NCBI GenBank assembly: GCA_900770645.1
Contig: CAAGKY010000029.1
Location: 1-15,898 of the forward strand
Length of the DNA: 15,898 nucleotides
From: Bacilli bacterium
Lineage (GTDB): Bacteria; Bacillota_I; Bacilli_A; ML615J-28; CAG-313
Direction: 5' to 3'
In this document: positions 13,894 through 15,898 of the stretch, piece after piece
How the letters are laid out: each line of letters opens with the position of its first letter
How positions within the stretch are numbered: position 1 is the stretch's first letter
Made by a program: the position numbers and the translations under genes
Notes under the pieces: generated by a model
The model's input: only the letters and a program-made list of their open reading frames with translations
What the model was told of the DNA's origin: nothing
The model's database searches: none

Positions 13894-13941
13894 GCTCTAT
13901 TAATTTAATAGATAAGAAATTTTTGCTTGGATACTAAAAAG

Positions 13942-13967
13942 AAAAACTCCCAAAAGGGAGTTTTTTT
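13942..13967. terminator. Bidirectional terminator between methyltransferase and uridine-kinase-like genes
   Basis: AAAAACTCCC (13942-13951) pairs with GGGAGTTTTT (13956-13965) around an AAAA loop, with A-rich left and T-rich right flanks. It ends at the stop codon of the convergent gene. Confidence 0.92.
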
Positions 13968-15606
13968 ATACATCATAGAAACAGCTTCCGCCAATAAATT
14001 CTCTTAATAAAGAATTACAAGGAATTGCATATTCTTCAATTTCGGTAAAGTATTTTAAATATTTTAATAAACGATTAGCAGTGATGTAATATTCATCCTC
14101 TACGCCAATTTCTTTTAAAAGCGGAATTGCATATTTTTTAAGAACACATAATTCATAAGTTAACTCAGAATTGTATACATAATCTGCACCTTCTTGATTT
14201 GGATAAATCCATTTGAATTCTCCTCTTCTTACTGATGACCACATCGACATTGTTTGTTTTGCGGGTGAGTTTCTAAATTGATTATCACGCACGATTCTTC
14301 TAATTAAACGTAAATCAGTAGTACTCATAGGGGTATGATTATCCATGTTAATTTGAATTTGAGGACTAATAAAAATTTTAAATTTTTGATGTTTTGGAAT
14401 AAGTGAACTCATTTGTTCATTTAAAGCATGAATACCTTCAATAATAATAGGTTGATCAGGTTCAATTTTTAATTTATGTCCCTTTACTCTTTTTGCAAGT
14501 TTAAAATCAAAACGAGGTATTTCAACTTCTTCACCATTAATTAATGCATACATATGTTCATTAAATAATTCAATATCTAAAGTATTAATATCTTCTAAAT
14601 CTAATTCACCATTTTCATTTAGTGGGATTTTATCACGATCAATGTAATAATCATCCATAGAAATCATAACAGGTCTAATACCTTTAGATAATAATTCAAT
14701 TCTAAGTCGATTAGAAAAAGTCGTTTTACCACTACTAGATGGTCCCGCAATCGCAATTAAACGAATATTGTTTCTTTCGCTCGCAATCTTCTCTCCGATT
14801 TCAGCTAGCATATTATTATGCTTAGTTTCGCATGTTTGAATGAAATCAACAGGGTTTTCTTTAACATGAGTATTAATGTCATAAATAGTTTGACAATCAG
14901 TTAGTTTTACCCAATTATAGGCTTGATTAATTGTTTTACCATATACTGGAGCATCTTCAAATTTAGGGATAATTCCTCCTAGTTCATAACGTGGATATTG
15001 AATAATAATTCCAGGACTATAAAGATGTAATACATAGTCTTTTAAATATCCAGTAGAAGGAACAGTGTAGGCATGCATATAATTTAGATAATTACCACAT
15101 TTAGATAAATGAACATCTTTATCAGGACGATAAGATAAAATATCTAATTTATCTAACATACCATATTTTTCATAAATATCAGCAGCTTCTTGTTTAGAAA
15201 CAGTAGTTCTTTCAAAAGGAATATCTTCATTAATAATTCTTGCTACTTCTTGTTTAATTGTATGGACTACTTTTAAGTCAATAATAAAATCATTACTTAT
15301 ACTTTCACAAAACATACTTCTTGATACATTATAGCTAAGTCTAATTTTAGCTTTAGGATAGCAATTATAAAATGCTAAAGCAACAACATATCTTAAAGAC
15401 GCCTCATATACTTTACCTGCTTCACTTGATGTTAAATCTAAAAATTCAAGGGTTGCATTTTTTGTTAATGGATAAGTTAATTCTCTTACACGTCCGTTAA
15501 CTAAACAAACGTAATACTTTTTCTTATCTTCATCTGGTAATAGACTAAGAGGAGTTGTTCCAACTGGAATAGATAAGTCTTGATTATTCCATTTTATTGT
15601 TATCAT
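13966..15606 (-). CDS. Uridine kinase-like nucleoside kinase with ThrRS-like N-terminal domains
   Basis: A 546-aa protein, the usual length of a two-part family in Firmicutes. Residues 1-60 resemble a TGS domain and about 60-270 the second additional domain of threonyl-tRNA synthetase (SRSMFCES near 95-102; HAYTVPSTGYLKDYVL near 178-193). The C-terminal half is a P-loop kinase of the uridine kinase/phosphoribulokinase type: Walker A GPSSSGKT (288-295), MDDYYIDRD (317-325) for nucleoside binding, PRFDFKLAKR (364-373) and IIIEGIHALN (387-396). The expected reaction is nucleoside to nucleoside monophosphate in pyrimidine salvage. The role of the synthetase-like half, which would seem suited to an RNA or aminoacyl ligand, is not established. 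The start at 15606 has GAGGTG (complement of 15612-15617). Confidence 0.9.
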   Translation of the reverse strand: MITIKWNNQDLSIPVGTTPLSLLPDEDKKKYYVCLVNGRVRELTYPLTKNATLEFLDLTSSEAGKVYEASLRYVVALAFYNCYPKAKIRLSYNVSRSMFCESISNDFIIDLKVVHTIKQEVARIINEDIPFERTTVSKQEAADIYEKYGMLDKLDILSYRPDKDVHLSKCGNYLNYMHAYTVPSTGYLKDYVLHLYSPGIIIQYPRYELGGIIPKFEDAPVYGKTINQAYNWVKLTDCQTIYDINTHVKENPVDFIQTCETKHNNMLAEIGEKIASERNNIRLIAIAGPSSSGKTTFSNRLRIELLSKGIRPVMISMDDYYIDRDKIPLNENGELDLEDINTLDIELFNEHMYALINGEEVEIPRFDFKLAKRVKGHKLKIEPDQPIIIEGIHALNEQMSSLIPKHQKFKIFISPQIQINMDNHTPMSTTDLRLIRRIVRDNQFRNSPAKQTMSMWSSVRRGEFKWIYPNQEGADYVYNSELTYELCVLKKYAIPLLKEIGVEDEYYITANRLLKYLKYFTEIEEYAIPCNSLLREFIGGSCFYDV

Positions 15607-15622
15607 TTAATCACCTCAATTA

Positions 15623-15652
15623 ATTTTACAAAAAAATATTAGGGTTTTTCAA
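15623..15652 (-). promoter_or_regulatory. Promoter candidate of the uridine-kinase-like gene
   Basis: On the minus strand, TTGAAA (15652-15647) and TAAAAT (15628-15623) are 18 bp apart; the start codon follows about 17 bases after the -10. Confidence 0.5.
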
Positions 15653-15757
15653 GTAATTTACAAATATTTCTTATATTAAAAAAATTTAAAAAAGTTAAAA
15701 AAGAAAAGATTTCGACATAGTAGTTAAGATATAATATAAATGCATAAATCCCTTTTC

Positions 15758-15786
15758 TTGACAATATTTCAAAATATTGGTATAAT
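15758..15786 (+). promoter_or_regulatory. Full-consensus sigma-A promoter with palindrome in its spacer
   Basis: TTGACA (15758-15763) and TATAAT (15781-15786) are both perfect consensus with a 17-bp spacer, the strongest promoter in the window. Most of the spacer is a perfect inverted repeat, CAATATTTCAAAATATTG (15762-15779, 8-2-8), placed exactly where a repressor would compete with polymerase. Confidence 0.85.
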
Positions 15787-15812
15787 ATATATGTACTTGA
15801 TAGAAAACTAAC

Positions 15813-15834
15813 AGGGTGAGCAAATGCTCACTCT
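15813..15834 (+). promoter_or_regulatory. Hairpin in the leader of the last gene
   Basis: AGGGTGAGC (15813-15821) pairs with GCTCACTCT (15826-15834; one G-U) around an AAAT loop, about 20 bases before the start codon and after the predicted start site near 15793. It is followed by TTAATTT, which is weaker than a full terminator tail. It could act as an mRNA stabiliser, an attenuator or a protein-binding site. Confidence 0.55.
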
Positions 15835-15854
15835 TTAATTTGAAAGGTAGATAT

Positions 15855-15898
15855 ATGAACGATTTAGAAAAGAAAATATTTGATGCTTGTGAAAAAGC
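15855..15898 (+). CDS. Start of an unidentified gene (3' truncated by window)
   Basis: The first 14 codons (MNDLEKKIFDACEK) and part of the next are visible. The ATG at 15855 has a reasonable ribosome binding site, GAAAGGTAG (15842-15850), and an unusually strong upstream promoter with an operator-like palindrome and a leader of about 60 bases. The visible residues are helical and charged but too few to assign a family. Confidence 0.6.
   Translation, partial: MNDLEKKIFDACEK

Noticed and set aside
13897..13911. CTATTA/TAATAG inverted repeat after the methyltransferase stop
   Set aside because: A short, all-A/T-rich stem with no T-run directly after it; the real terminator is at 13942-13967.
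15712..15735. TCGACA and TATAAT in the last intergenic region as a second promoter
   Set aside because: The spacer is only 12 bp, too short for sigma-A; the perfect promoter lies about 45 bases downstream.
15816..15831. GTGAGCA/TGCTCAC considered as a CIRCE element or T-box
   Set aside because: The CIRCE half-sites (TTAGCACTC) and nine-base spacer are absent, and there is no T-box sequence (AGGGTGGnACCGCG) or specifier stem; only a simple hairpin is supported.
1..15898. Mycoplasma-type code (UGA = Trp), considered because of the strong AT bias
   Set aside because: All Trp codons in the recognised genes are TGG and no conserved gene is interrupted by TGA.

Overview
The window reads as a stretch of chromosome from an AT-rich, Gram-positive-type (Firmicutes/Bacilli-Clostridia or spore-capable Tenericutes-like) anaerobe. 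Four things point there: an [FeFe]-hydrogenase C-terminus at the left edge, an alpha/beta-type small acid-soluble spore protein (SASP), lipoproteins with lipoboxes and no outer-membrane proteins, and strong AGGAGG ribosome binding sites. UGA looks like a stop: Trp is written UGG in every gene and no gene is interrupted by an in-frame TGA. The exact lineage cannot be fixed from the sequence. No tRNA, rRNA, CRISPR array, insertion sequence or phage gene was seen, and no gene-free stretch exceeds 300 bases.

Layout. (1) 1-512: end of an [FeFe]-hydrogenase and its terminator. (2) 636-2492: two-gene unit, a HAD phosphatase and a TPR-like helical protein. (3) 2522-6012: a metal-uptake operon with a Fur-family regulator behind a near-perfect palindromic operator, a lipoprotein metal-binding protein, an ATPase, a permease and a small YcxB-like membrane protein, closed by a two-way terminator. 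(4) 6007-7790, minus strand: a Fic-domain protein and, upstream of it, an unrecognised protein with a PD-(D/E)xK-like 'D...ExQ' core and a possible C-terminal winged helix. The Fic promoter is preceded by three tandem 11-bp repeats. (5) 7882-9455: three lipoproteins, of which the first and third are paralogues. (6) 9510-12204: a TSCPD-domain protein diverging from a cysteine desulfurase-ThiI pair (4-thiouridine tRNA modification); the two divergent promoters appear to share one palindromic -35 hexamer. (7) 12275-12478: the SASP gene, with a candidate sigma-G promoter. (8) 12584-13893: a membrane protein and a TrmH/SpoU-type RNA methyltransferase. (9) 13966-15606, minus strand: a uridine-kinase-like protein with a threonyl-tRNA-synthetase-like N-terminal half. 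(10) 15758-15898: a consensus promoter with a palindrome between its hexamers, a leader hairpin and the first codons of an unidentified gene.

How they work together. Genes are packed in short operons with tight junctions (TAATG, ATGA, a 17-nt overlap). Many promoters match the sigma-A consensus with exactly 17-bp spacers, and several predicted transcripts start almost at the Shine-Dalgarno sequence. Most of the content is ordinary housekeeping. The least explained parts are the Fic/PD-(D/E)xK-like pair with its repeats, the paralogous lipoproteins, and several compact regulatory sites. All positional claims come from reading the sequence; functions rest on family recognition and no database search was run.
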